From FEB-35 sp050263095 (GTDB lineage: Bacteria; Desulfobacterota; Deferrimicrobia; Deferrimicrobiales; Deferrimicrobiaceae), in NCBI GenBank assembly GCA_050263095.1, contig JBLNEW010000036.1, positions 1 to 13,511 of the forward strand: a DNA stretch of 13,511 nt, in the 5' to 3' direction. A program made the translations under genes and the position numbers. Positions 1 through 7,121 of this stretch are shown here, piece by piece (the stretch's first letter is position 1; every line of letters starts with the position of its first letter). The notes beneath the pieces are model-generated. The model saw only the letters and a list, made by a program, of their open reading frames with translations, searched no databases and was not told where the DNA came from.

Positions 1-1285
1 TTCCATCGTCCCGTATCCCTTCAAGCCCCCGCCCCCTGACCGCCTTCGCCCTCACGCGGAAGAGCCCGCCGACGCCGTCCGCTTTTCCGGGAAAGGTCAC
101 CTCGACGTAATTTCCCGAATATCCCGACAACGCCTGCCCGTCCTTATCGGCCGTCTCGGCCAGGACCTCAAGCTCCTTCCCCAAAAGCGACCGGAGGTAC
201 TCATCCCGCTTCGAAGAGTCGATGCGCAGCAGGCGCGCGACCCTTTCCTTCTTTTCCCGCGCGGGGACGTCGTCCCGCATTTTGGCGCTTTCCGTCCCCT
301 CGCGCGGGGAGTACGGAAAAACGTGGACGTAGTTTACCGGGACGCCGAGAAGGAATCGAATCGTTTCCTCGAAATCCTCTCCCGTCTCCCCGGGGAATCC
401 CGCGATGACGTCCGCACCCAATTGGACGCCCGGGACCCGCGCCGCCGCGCGGCCGGCGACTTCGGCATACCGGCTTGCCGTGTAAGGGCGCCGCATCCGC
501 CCGAGCGTCCTGTCGCATCCGCTCTGCAAGGGGATGTGGAGGTGAGGACAGACCCTGTCGCTGCCCGCTACCGCTTCCAGCAGGCAGTCGGTGACCTCCG
601 CGGGTTCGACGGAGCTTATCCGCAGGCGCACTTTGACGGTTTCCTTCAATAGGACATCGATAAGCCTGGCCAGCGCGTCCTTCTCCCCCCGGTCCGCTCC
701 GTAGAGCCCCAGGTGAATTCCGGTCAGGACCAGTTCCCTCGCTCCGTCCCGCTCCGCCGCTACCGCCTTGGCCACGATCTCCTTTTCGGGCAGCGAGCGG
801 TTCCCGCCGCGCGCCAGCGGGACCACGCAGTAGGCGCATGCGAAATCGCATCCGTCCTGGATTTTCAGGAACGTCCGCCTGTGCCCAAGGAGAAGGTCGG
901 CTGCGTATTCGGAAACCGGCTGCGTTCCTTTCGCTTCCCCGCCTCCGATACGCCGCATGACCGCGCCGAGCGCGCCCGGATCGGCGATCCCGATCCAGTG
1001 GTCGACTTCGCGCAGCGATTCCCTGTCCTTCGGGGACACCTGCGCGTAGCAGCCGGTCATTATTATCGAAGCTAGCGGCCTGTCGCGCCGCGCCCTGCGA
1101 ACGAGCGCCCGGCAGTCCCGGTCCGCGCGGTGGGTGACGGTGCAGCTGTTTACGATAACGACGTCCGCGGGTTCAGCGGGGGGAACGACCTCGAACCCCG
1201 CCGAAATCGCCTCCCGCACGATGGAGGCGGAATCGGCGAAGTTGGCCTTGCAACCGACGGTCAGGACCGTCAGGCGCTTGCGCAT
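1..1285 (-). CDS. mtaB: tRNA t6A37 methylthiotransferase MtaB (3' end cut by window)
   Basis: Radical-SAM enzyme that converts t6A37 of tRNAs decoding ANN codons to ms2t6A; cytoplasmic, with two 4Fe-4S clusters. I translated the visible 428 codons and found no in-frame stop. The N-terminal UPF0004 domain supplies cluster ligands Cys12 (VGCKANF), Cys48 (NSC) and Cys79 (TGCY). The radical-SAM motif CDFACAYC gives Cys146, Cys150 and Cys153. Further along are LHIPLQSG and DVIAGFPGET, and a C-terminal TRAM-like stretch (SGNYVEVTFPG). Family members are about 430-450 residues, so only a few residues are probably missing at the left edge. The ATG at 1285 overlaps the end of mnmA by 16 bases and has only a weak ribosome site, suggesting translational coupling. 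The sibling MiaB (acting on i6A) is less likely because the N-terminus and C-terminus look MtaB-like, but no alignment was run. Confidence 0.9.
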   Translation of the reverse strand, partial: MRKRLTVLTVGCKANFADSASIVREAISAGFEVVPPAEPADVVIVNSCTVTHRADRDCRALVRRARRDRPLASIIMTGCYAQVSPKDRESLREVDHWIGIADPGALGAVMRRIGGGEAKGTQPVSEYAADLLLGHRRTFLKIQDGCDFACAYCVVPLARGGNRSLPEKEIVAKAVAAERDGARELVLTGIHLGLYGADRGEKDALARLIDVLLKETVKVRLRISSVEPAEVTDCLLEAVAGSDRVCPHLHIPLQSGCDRTLGRMRRPYTASRYAEVAGRAAARVPGVQLGADVIAGFPGETGEDFEETIRFLLGVPVNYVHVFPYSPREGTESAKMRDDVPAREKKERVARLLRIDSSKRDEYLRSLLGKELEVLAETADKDGQALSGYSGNYVEVTFPGKADGVGGLFRVRAKAVRGRGLEGIRDDG

Positions 1286-2346
1286 TCGATCCAGCCGCCG
1301 CCCAGCACCTCGTCCCCGTCGTAGAGGACAAGGGCCTGTCCCGGCGTCACGCTCTTTTGCGGGGCATCGAACCGGACCTGGACTTTTTTGCCTTCGCACC
1401 GCACCGTTGCGGGAATTCCGGCGTGACGGTAGCGGACCTTGGCGACAGCGCGGAACTCGGCTGCCGGGGGCGCCCCTGCCACGAACGTGGCGTTCCTCGC
1501 GGTCGCCCCGGCGGCTAACGTGTCGTCCTCGGTACCAAGGATCACTTCGTTTTTCTCGGCGTCGATGGCGACGACATAGAGAGGCTCCTTGGCGGCGATG
1601 CCCAGCCCCTTGCGCTGCCCGACCGTGTACCGCAGGATCCCCCTGTGCGCCCCCAGGACGGTCCCCTTCTTGTCGACGAAGTGCCCTTCCTGCTCTTTTA
1701 GTCCCTTGCGGGAAAGGAACTGCGCGTAGGAATCGTCGGTGACGAAGCAAACGTCCTGGCTCTCCTTCTTCTCGAACACCGGCAAGCCCGCATCGCCCGC
1801 TATCCGGCGCACTTCGGTTTTTTCCATTCCGCCTACCGGGAACCGAATCCTTTCCAGCCGCTGCGCGTCCAGTGAAAACAGGAAATAGGATTGGTCCTTG
1901 GTGGCGTCCGGCGAGGCGAAGAGCCTGCACCTGCCGGTTTCCCCGCGCCGGATGACGGCGTAGTGCCCGGTGGCCACCCCTTCCGCCCCCAGCTCGTCGG
2001 CCTTGCGCAGCAGCGCGCGGAATTTCAAGTATTCGTTGCAGAGGATGCAAGGGTTGGGCGTGCGGCCGCTCGAGTACTCATGCACGAACGGGTCGATGAC
2101 CTCCTTGCGGAACTCCTCCCTCAGGTTGAGGACGTAATAGGGGATCCCGAGCTGGTCGCACACGCGCCTGGCGTCGTAAAGGTCGTCCAGCGAGCAGCAG
2201 GTCCCCGACCGGCCCTTCGTCACGGCGGAGAAATCGTAGAGGTCCATCGATATCCCGATCACCTCGTACCCTTCCCGCTGCATGAGGAGCGCGGCGACGG
2301 AGGAATCGACCCCGCCGCTCATCGCCGCCAGGATCCGTTTCTTCAT
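1270..2346 (-). CDS. mnmA: tRNA-specific 2-thiouridylase MnmA
   Basis: ATP-dependent thiolase that makes the 2-thio group of mnm5s2U34 in the tRNAs for Lys, Glu and Gln, using persulfide sulfur that starts at a cysteine desulfurase. The 358-residue protein is of normal length. The N-terminal PP-loop MSGGVDSSVA (residues 9-18) binds ATP. The two catalytic cysteines are Cys100 in TPNPCILCN and Cys200 in SQDVCFV, matching the spacing of E. coli Cys102 and Cys199. GHYA and the conserved GQRKGLG motif follow. The start ATG shares four bases (ATGA, 2343-2346) with the stop of iscS. Direct coupling to iscS fits with IscS as the sulfur donor, as in the Bacillus yrvO-mnmA pair. The extra cysteine pair near residues 50-51 (GTCCSLDD) is also seen, to my memory, in other deltaproteobacterial MnmA proteins. 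Confidence 0.97.
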   Translation of the reverse strand: MKKRILAAMSGGVDSSVAALLMQREGYEVIGISMDLYDFSAVTKGRSGTCCSLDDLYDARRVCDQLGIPYYVLNLREEFRKEVIDPFVHEYSSGRTPNPCILCNEYLKFRALLRKADELGAEGVATGHYAVIRRGETGRCRLFASPDATKDQSYFLFSLDAQRLERIRFPVGGMEKTEVRRIAGDAGLPVFEKKESQDVCFVTDDSYAQFLSRKGLKEQEGHFVDKKGTVLGAHRGILRYTVGQRKGLGIAAKEPLYVVAIDAEKNEVILGTEDDTLAAGATARNATFVAGAPPAAEFRAVAKVRYRHAGIPATVRCEGKKVQVRFDAPQKSVTPGQALVLYDGDEVLGGGWIECASA

Positions 2347-3518
2347 CGCGCCTTCGCCTCTCTCTTGACCAGCGGGGACATCGCGCGCAGCTTTTCGACG
2401 ACCGTCCGGACGGCTTCGACGGCGTAATCGATCTCCTCGTCGGTGTTGCCCCTGCCGAGGCTGAACCGCAGCGCCCCCTGCGCGTCCACCGGGTCGGCGC
2501 CCATCGCCATCAGTATCGGCGACGCTTCGAGCGACCCCGAAGTGCAGGCCGAGCCCGAGGAGCAGGCGATCCCGAGCATGTCCAGGTTCAACAGAAGCGC
2601 CTCACCCTCAACGTAGCGGAACGAGATGTTGACGGTGTTGGGGAGACGCTCCACCGGATGCCCGTTTAAGACCAGGTCCGGGATGCCCGCGAACAGCGCC
2701 TTCTCGAACTTGTCGCGCAGCCTTCGGGTCTGCCGGACCTCCTCCGCCATGCCGTTTTTGAGAAGTGAAAAAGCCTTGCCCATCGCCACGATCCCCACGA
2801 CGTTCTCCGTGCCGCCCCTGCGCCCCCGCTCCTGGTGCCCGCCGTGGATCACCGCCTCGAGCTCTGTCCCTTTTCGCGCTATCAGCCCCCCGGCGCCTTT
2901 GAGCCCGTTCACCTTGTGGCCCGAAAAGGTCAAAAGGTCGACCGGAAGCTCCTTCCATTCGATCGGTATCTTCCCCGTCGCCTGGACCGCGTCGGTGTGC
3001 ATCAGGACCCCGGCTTCCCGGGCTATTCTCCCGATCTCCGCGATGGGCATCACGCATCCCGTCTCGTTGTTGGCGTGCATGATGGATACAAGGACCGTGT
3101 CCTTGGTGAGCGCCCGGCGCACCGTATCCGGCTCCACGATCCCCTGCCGGTTCACCGGCGCGTAGGTAACCCTGTAGCCTTTCGACTCCAGGAACCTGCA
3201 CGTATTGATGATCGCGGGGTGCTCGACCGCCGAGGTGACGATGTGCTTCCGCTCGTTCCCCTTCCGGTACGCGATCCCCTTTATCGCCAGGTTGTCGCTC
3301 TCCGTCCCGGAGCTCGTGAATACGATCTCCAGCGGCTGGCACCCAAAGAATGCCGCGATATCCTGGCGCGCGTCCTCGATCGCCTTGCGGACGCCCCTGC
3401 CCGCCCAATGGATGCTGGACGGGTTCCCGAACATCTCCGCCATGTACGGCGCGACGGCCTTTCCCACCTCAGGATGCACGGGCGTCGTGGCGTTGTGGTC
3501 CATGTAGACCGTCTTCAC
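2343..3518 (-). CDS. iscS: Cysteine desulfurase IscS/NifS family
   Basis: PLP enzyme that converts cysteine to alanine and carries the sulfur as a persulfide for Fe-S clusters and tRNA thiolation. With the GTG start at 3518 it is 391 residues and begins MKTVYMDHNATTP, the canonical N-terminus. Other features are His100 in SAVEH (stacks on PLP), the PLP lysine Lys202 in SGHK, and the active-site Cys325 in SSGSACTSGSLE, which is the long-loop group I form typical of IscS. The start is fixed by AAGGAGG at 3526-3532, seven bases upstream, and by the GTGA overlap with the iscR stop (3515-3518). The frame stays open further upstream, but that stretch lies inside iscR and does not look like the family. 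No iscU scaffold gene is next to it; mnmA follows, so a dedicated tRNA-thiolation role is possible. Confidence 0.95.
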   Translation of the reverse strand: MKTVYMDHNATTPVHPEVGKAVAPYMAEMFGNPSSIHWAGRGVRKAIEDARQDIAAFFGCQPLEIVFTSSGTESDNLAIKGIAYRKGNERKHIVTSAVEHPAIINTCRFLESKGYRVTYAPVNRQGIVEPDTVRRALTKDTVLVSIMHANNETGCVMPIAEIGRIAREAGVLMHTDAVQATGKIPIEWKELPVDLLTFSGHKVNGLKGAGGLIARKGTELEAVIHGGHQERGRRGGTENVVGIVAMGKAFSLLKNGMAEEVRQTRRLRDKFEKALFAGIPDLVLNGHPVERLPNTVNISFRYVEGEALLLNLDMLGIACSSGSACTSGSLEASPILMAMGADPVDAQGALRFSLGRGNTDEEIDYAVEAVRTVVEKLRAMSPLVKREAKAR

Positions 3519-3949
3519 GCCCCGACCTCCTTGGCCTCTTCCTCCGGGGTCTCCCGGAAGAGGTCCTCTATCGATATGGAATCCAGGAACTCCTCCATGC
3601 GGGATTCGAGCGCGTCCCACATCCCCTGCGTCTTGCACCGCTCGATCCTGCCGCATGTCCTGCCCGACCTGCGGCACCCTATGACGGCGTCCCGCCCCTC
3701 GGCCGTGCGGATGATTTCGCCGATGGATATCTGCGACGGATGGCGCGCAAGGAGGAACCCGCCTCCCGGTCCGCGTATGCTTTTTACCAGGTTGCGCCTG
3801 CGAAGACGCGAAAAAAGCTGCTGGAGGTAAGGCTCGGGGATCTCCTCCTGCCCGGCGATGTCCTTCAAGGCCACCGGGTTTCCGCGGGAGGCGGCCGCCA
3901 GGCTCACAAGCGCCATCACCGCGTACCTTCCCCTGGTCGTGATCTTCAT
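3515..3949 (-). CDS. iscR: Rrf2-family transcriptional regulator, IscR-like
   Basis: A 144-residue winged-helix regulator with the IscR layout: MKITTRGRYAV at the start, recognition region YLQQLFSRLR (41-50), and wing RGPGGGFLL. A cysteine patch has Cys92, Cys99 and Cys105, the ligands for a 2Fe-2S cluster in IscR. In E. coli the fourth ligand is His107 in CLTHALW; here the aligned motif reads CKTQGMW, with Gln. Residue 43, Glu in E. coli IscR and involved in DNA-site choice, is also Gln. The ATG at 3949 overlaps the cysE stop as ATGA. The frame is open upstream, but that part runs inside cysE and is not used. A likely operator sits before cysE, so autoregulation is expected. A CymR-like cysteine sensor is the alternative, given the neighbouring cysE and iscS-mnmA, but the three cysteines favour IscR. 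Confidence 0.9.
   Translation of the reverse strand: MKITTRGRYAVMALVSLAAASRGNPVALKDIAGQEEIPEPYLQQLFSRLRRRNLVKSIRGPGGGFLLARHPSQISIGEIIRTAEGRDAVIGCRRSGRTCGRIERCKTQGMWDALESRMEEFLDSISIEDLFRETPEEEAKEVGA
3516..3532 (-). promoter_or_regulatory. Ribosome binding site fixing the GTG start of iscS
   Basis: AAGGAGG at 3526-3532 lies within the last codons of iscR, seven bases before the GTG at 3516-3518. The same GTG overlaps the iscR TGA by sharing TG. This strong site explains how a GTG start embedded in the previous gene can be used well, and argues against the longer open frame upstream. Confidence 0.8.
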
Positions 3950-4626
3950 CTGACCGACTCGACGCGGGGCGCTTCCTGCTCCTTTTCCAGGCGCTTCGTC
4001 AGCTCGTCCAGGCGCTGCTCCAGAGACATCACCTGGTCGGTCAGGCATTTGATCGCCTTCCCCTCCGGGTCCGGCGTGCCGGCGACTCCCGTCGGATCGT
4101 TGTAGACGTTCCCCTCGCGGTAGACGATCCTGCCTGGAATTCCCACTACGGTCGAGTTGGGCGGGACATCCCTGTTCACCACGGATCCCGATCCGATCTT
4201 CGAATTCTGGCCTACAGTGATTGCGCCCAGGATCGCCGCGCCGGCGCCGATGATGACGTTTTCCTCGATCGTCGGGTGCCGCTTCCCCTTCTTCCAGCTC
4301 GTCCCGCCCAGCGTCACTCCGTGGTACATCGTCACGTTCTTCCCTATTTCGGAAGTCTCCCCGATGACGACCCCCATCCCGTGGTCGATGAAGAATCCCT
4401 CGTCGATCGTCGCCCCCGGATGGATCTCTATCCCCGTAAGGCATCTCGAGATGTGCGACAGGAATCGGCCCAGGAGCCGGAAGTCGTGCTTCCAGAGCCA
4501 GTGCGCCACGTGGTGGAACCGCATGGCATGGAATCCGGGGTAGCAGAAAAATATCTCGACCACGCTGCGCGCCGCCGGGTCGCGCTCGAATATCACCTTG
4601 ATGTCATTGCGGATTCGCTCGAACAT
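3946..4626 (-). CDS. cysE: Serine O-acetyltransferase, EpsC/CysE type
   Basis: Acetylates L-serine with acetyl-CoA to O-acetylserine, the first step of cysteine synthesis; cytoplasmic. From the ATG at 4626 it is 226 residues, beginning MFERIRNDIKVIFERDPAARS. A short alpha-helical N-domain is followed by a left-handed beta-helix of hexapeptide repeats (about 65-160). The catalytic region has EIHPGAT (Glu67 where E. coli has Asp143) and FIDHGMG (His82, equivalent to His158), then VVIGETSEIG and YHGVTLGGT. This is the compact EpsC form with a reduced N-domain. The C-terminal residues 190-215 are charged and heptad-like, probably a coiled coil. A TTG farther upstream (4659) is rejected because it lies within the promoter/operator region; ATG 4626 has purine-rich AAAGGGGGGAGG directly before it. 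First gene of the sulfur operon. Confidence 0.94.
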   Translation of the reverse strand: MFERIRNDIKVIFERDPAARSVVEIFFCYPGFHAMRFHHVAHWLWKHDFRLLGRFLSHISRCLTGIEIHPGATIDEGFFIDHGMGVVIGETSEIGKNVTMYHGVTLGGTSWKKGKRHPTIEENVIIGAGAAILGAITVGQNSKIGSGSVVNRDVPPNSTVVGIPGRIVYREGNVYNDPTGVAGTPDPEGKAIKCLTDQVMSLEQRLDELTKRLEKEQEAPRVESVR

Positions 4627-4647
4627 CCTCCCCCCTTTCCCTCCCTG

Positions 4648-4673
4648 ATAACCTGACAATTATAGTCAATTAT
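4648..4673. promoter_or_regulatory. Probable IscR operator (type 1-like palindrome)
   Basis: Read on the minus strand, the core is TTGACTATAATTGTCAG. It agrees at 16 of 17 positions with the core of the E. coli type 1 IscR consensus as I remember it (YYGACTRWWWYAGTCRR). The flanks also mirror each other: ATAA outside one arm and TTAT outside the other, with one extra base in one flank. It overlaps the comEA stop codon, lies 22 bases upstream of the cysE start, and covers a TATAAT box, so binding would block RNA polymerase. Its position before the operon that encodes an IscR homologue supports autoregulation. The match is by eye only. Confidence 0.65.
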
Positions 4674-4685
4674 TAGGGAATTCAA
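4659..4685 (-). promoter_or_regulatory. Putative sigma-70 promoter of the cysE operon
   Basis: A perfect TATAAT lies at 4659-4664 (minus strand), in an A/T-rich patch of an otherwise G+C-rich sequence. Upstream, TTGAAT at 4680-4685 can serve as a weak -35 element with a short 15-base spacer; GTTGAA with 16 is the alternative frame. The -35 falls inside the end of comEA. Transcription would start a few bases before the cysE ribosome site. The -10 is convincing and the -35 is not strong, consistent with a regulated promoter. Confidence 0.55.
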
Positions 4686-5061
4686 CCAGAAAAGGAAGGA
4701 TTTTTTTTAGCCGCTTCTCCTTTATGCCGGGAACCTTGAGCAGGTCCGCCGGTCGCCTGAAGCCGCCCAGCCTTTTCCTTGTTTCCACGACCGATTCGGC
4801 GACGGCGCGGGAGATCCCCGGCAATCCCTCGATCTCCGCGAGCCCGGCCCGGTTGATATCCACCCTTTTCCCGAGGAGATATGCCTGTTTGGCGGTTAGT
4901 TGCGCGTCCGTGGTCGCAAGGATTTGCAGCGTCTGCCTCGCTTCGGATGCACGCTTCGGATCTTCCGGCAGAAGATGGCGCACCGTGGCGCCGGCATTCC
5001 AGACCAATACTATCAGGGATAGAACGAGGCAGGCCTTGCCGCTAGATGGCCCCCCTGTCAT
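4666..5061 (-). CDS. ComEA-type helix-hairpin-helix protein, membrane anchored
   Basis: Small protein of 131 residues. Residues 9-25 form a single hydrophobic segment (LVLSLIVLVW within it), which looks like an uncleaved N-terminal membrane anchor. A linker of about 40 polar residues follows, then two helix-hairpin-helix motifs: VDINRAGLAEIEGLPGIS (67-84) and LLKVPGIKEKRLKKI (107-121). This is the arrangement of ComEA, which binds incoming DNA at the cell surface in natural transformation. Short HhH proteins of this kind are common in bacteria without proven competence, so the role is uncertain, and no ComEC or other competence gene is in the window. The ATG at 5061 overlaps the end of cimA by 20 bases with no clear ribosome site, suggesting coupling. 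A run of eight A lies near the 3' end. It is the last gene of the upstream block. Confidence 0.82.
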   Translation of the reverse strand: MTGGPSSGKACLVLSLIVLVWNAGATVRHLLPEDPKRASEARQTLQILATTDAQLTAKQAYLLGKRVDINRAGLAEIEGLPGISRAVAESVVETRKRLGGFRRPADLLKVPGIKEKRLKKILPFLVEFPNN

Positions 5062-6628
5062 GTCCGCGCCTGGACCTCCAGAGCTTGTACCTTATGCTGT
5101 CGACCAGGGCCTGCCAGGACGCCTCGATGATGTTGTGCGAGACCCCGACGGTCCCCCAGGTGCTGTCCTTGTCCCCGGACTGTATCAAGACGCGTACCGA
5201 AGAGCCGGTCCCTCCGGCGTTTATCACCCGCACCTTGTAGTCGAGCAATTTGACCTCGGCAAGCTCCGGGTAGAATTTCTCGAGGGCCTTGCGCAGGGCG
5301 TTGTCCATCGCGTTTACCGGGCCGTTCCCCAGCGCCGCAGTGTGTTCGACCCGCCCGTCGACTTCGACCATTATGGTCGCCTCGGCGACCGGGTGCTGCT
5401 TCTCGGTGCGCTTCTCGTCTATAACCCGGAACCCTTTAAGCTCGAAGAACTGCTCGTTCTCCCCCATCGCTCTCATCACGAGGAGCTCGAACGACGCCTC
5501 GGCCCCCTCGAACTGGTACCCCTTGTGCTCCAGCTCCTTTATCTGGTCGAGGATCTTTTCCGCTTCCGGGTCGCCCGACTTGAATTTGAGCCCCTTCTCC
5601 TGGATCTTCGCGACGATGTTGCTGCGGCCGGAGAGATCCGATATGAGGACGCGCCTATGGTTGCCGACGATATCGGGATCGATGTGCTCGTAGGTGCCTG
5701 GGTTGCGCCGGATGGCCGACACGTGCATCCCACCCTTGTGCGCGAAGGCGGCGTTGCCGACGAACGGCTGGTGGAGACGTTTCCCCACGTTGGCGATCTC
5801 CGCCACGTACCCCGAGAGCTCCGAGAGCTTTTTAAGCTGCCCTTCCGGGAGTACCGGCCTGCCCAATTTAAGCTCGAGGCACGGGATGACGGAGCAGAGG
5901 TTGGCGTTCCCGCACCGTTCCCCGTATCCATTGATAGTCCCCTGGACTTGGGTCGCCCCGCACTCGACCGCCGCAATGGAGGTGGCCACGGCCATCTCGG
6001 AGTCGTTATGCGTATGGATTCCGAGCGGGAGTGCGGTCGTTTTCCGGACCTCCCGGACGATCCGTCCGACATCGGAGGGGAGCGTACCGCCGTTGGTGTC
6101 GCACAGGACGATCCAGTCCGCCCCGCCGTCCGCGGCCGCCGCGATCGTCTTAAGCGCGTACTTGGGGTTGCGCTTGTAACCGTCGAAGAAATGCTCGGCG
6201 TCGTACATGACCTGCCCGGCGCGTTTTTTGAGGAACTCGACCGTCTCCCTGATCGCCTTGAGGTTCTCGTCCAGCGTCGTGCGCAGCGCCTCGGTCACGT
6301 GGAAGTCCCAGGATTTCCCCACCACGGTGATGACCGGCGTCTCCGCCGAGAGGAGCGCCTTCATGTTGGCGTCCTCCTCCACCTTCTTCCCGACGCGGCG
6401 CGTCATCCCGAAGGCGCACAGCTTTGCGTTCTTCAAGGGGAGCCTTTTTGCGTACTCGAAGAACTCCTTGTCCTTGGGGTTCGACCCGGGGTATCCGCCC
6501 TCGATGAAGTGGATCCCGAATTCGTCCAGCTTCTCGGTGATGGCGATCTTGTCCATCACGGAGAGCGATATCTCCTCCGCCTGCGTTCCGTCCCGCAGCG
6601 TGGTGTCGTACAGGTAGATTTTCTTCAT
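5042..6628 (-). CDS. cimA: (R)-citramalate synthase CimA
   Basis: Condenses pyruvate and acetyl-CoA to (R)-citramalate, the first step of the threonine-independent route to 2-oxobutyrate and isoleucine. The protein has 528 residues, the normal length for this long CimA group. The N-terminal TIM barrel carries DTTLRDGTQAEE (8-19) and metal-binding HTHNDSEM (205-212), then GTINGYGERCGNANL. A C-terminal LeuA-type dimerisation/allosteric domain (about 385-515) contains VRVINAGGTGSSVRV and ends with conserved WGTVGVSHNIIEASW. DTTLRDGTQAEE and the overall length separate it from 2-isopropylmalate synthase and from re-citrate synthase. It begins four bases after the lysC stop, in the same transcript. 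The C-terminal domain in this family binds isoleucine as feedback inhibitor, which I infer applies here. Homocitrate synthase is a less likely reading. Confidence 0.93.
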   Translation of the reverse strand: MKKIYLYDTTLRDGTQAEEISLSVMDKIAITEKLDEFGIHFIEGGYPGSNPKDKEFFEYAKRLPLKNAKLCAFGMTRRVGKKVEEDANMKALLSAETPVITVVGKSWDFHVTEALRTTLDENLKAIRETVEFLKKRAGQVMYDAEHFFDGYKRNPKYALKTIAAAADGGADWIVLCDTNGGTLPSDVGRIVREVRKTTALPLGIHTHNDSEMAVATSIAAVECGATQVQGTINGYGERCGNANLCSVIPCLELKLGRPVLPEGQLKKLSELSGYVAEIANVGKRLHQPFVGNAAFAHKGGMHVSAIRRNPGTYEHIDPDIVGNHRRVLISDLSGRSNIVAKIQEKGLKFKSGDPEAEKILDQIKELEHKGYQFEGAEASFELLVMRAMGENEQFFELKGFRVIDEKRTEKQHPVAEATIMVEVDGRVEHTAALGNGPVNAMDNALRKALEKFYPELAEVKLLDYKVRVINAGGTGSSVRVLIQSGDKDSTWGTVGVSHNIIEASWQALVDSIRYKLWRSRRGHDRGAI

Positions 6629-6632
6629 GTGC

Positions 6633-7121
6633 CTATGCCTCGACCGGCTTCCCCAGCCCGAAGGAGTTGTGGAGCACCCGCACCGCCAGCTCGGTGTACT
6701 TCTCCTCGATGAGGCAGGAGATCTTTATCTCCGAAGTGGTGATGCCGAGTATGTTGATCCCCTCGGCGGCCAGAGTCTCGAACACCTTGGTTGCAACCCC
6801 GGAATGGGAGCGCATCGCCATCCCCACGATCGACACCTTGGCTATTTTGTCGTCTCCCACGACCTTCTCGGCTCCCACTTCCTTTGAGGTCTTCTCCGTT
6901 ATCATCATCGCCTTCTTGAAGTCGCTCCGCCCCACCGTGAAGGTCAGGTCCGTATAACCCGTGACGGAGACGTTCTGCACGATCACGTCAACGACGATGT
7001 TGGCGTCCGACAGGGGCTTGAAGATCCTGGCGGCGATCCCGGGCTTGTCCGGCACCTTCACGATGGTGATCTTCGCCTCGTTCTTGCTGTACGCCACGCC
7101 GGACACTACTGCCGTTTCCAT
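6633..7121 (-). other. lysC: Predicted internal start: aspartate kinase beta subunit
   Basis: At codon 247 of lysC an in-frame ATG (7119-7121) is preceded by AGGAGG at 7127-7132 with a five-base spacer, a better ribosome site than the one for the full-length protein. It sits at the junction between the kinase domain and the two ACT domains. The product would be 162 residues starting METAVVSGVAYSKNEAK and would consist of both ACT domains. In Bacillus subtilis and Corynebacterium glutamicum an in-frame internal start at nearly the same place yields the beta subunit of an alpha2beta2 enzyme (Bacillus beta is about 163 residues). A purine-rich KEEE codon run could create such a motif by chance (GAG GAG GAG), so expression is inferred. 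Confidence 0.55.

Noticed and set aside
3519..3677. IscS extended 53 codons upstream
   Set aside because: That stretch reads iscR in another frame. The GTG at 3518 has AAGGAGG seven bases before it and gives the canonical N-terminus.
3515..4444. IscR as a 309-residue protein extended upstream through cysE
   Set aside because: The extra residues are an out-of-frame reading of cysE with low-complexity composition. IscR homologues begin at MKITTRGRYAV, and the ATGA overlap at 3946-3949 supports that start.
4627..4659. TTG start for cysE at 4659
   Set aside because: It lies within the palindrome and the TATAAT box, adds 11 non-conserved residues, and the ATG at 4626 has a purine-rich ribosome site next to it.
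4627..4680. Rho-independent terminator between comEA and cysE
   Set aside because: The inverted repeat here has only 4-5 base-pair arms in A/T-rich DNA and is not followed by a T run on the minus strand, so it fits an operator better. Read-through from comEA into cysE remains possible.
4724..6712. Very long plus-strand open frame (662 codons) across comEA and cimA
   Set aside because: It is antisense to two well-supported genes, has biased Arg/Val/Leu/Asp composition typical of G+C-rich shadow frames, and shows no recognisable domain. The same applies to plus-strand frames at 2835-3830, 8768-10063 and 10842-12437.
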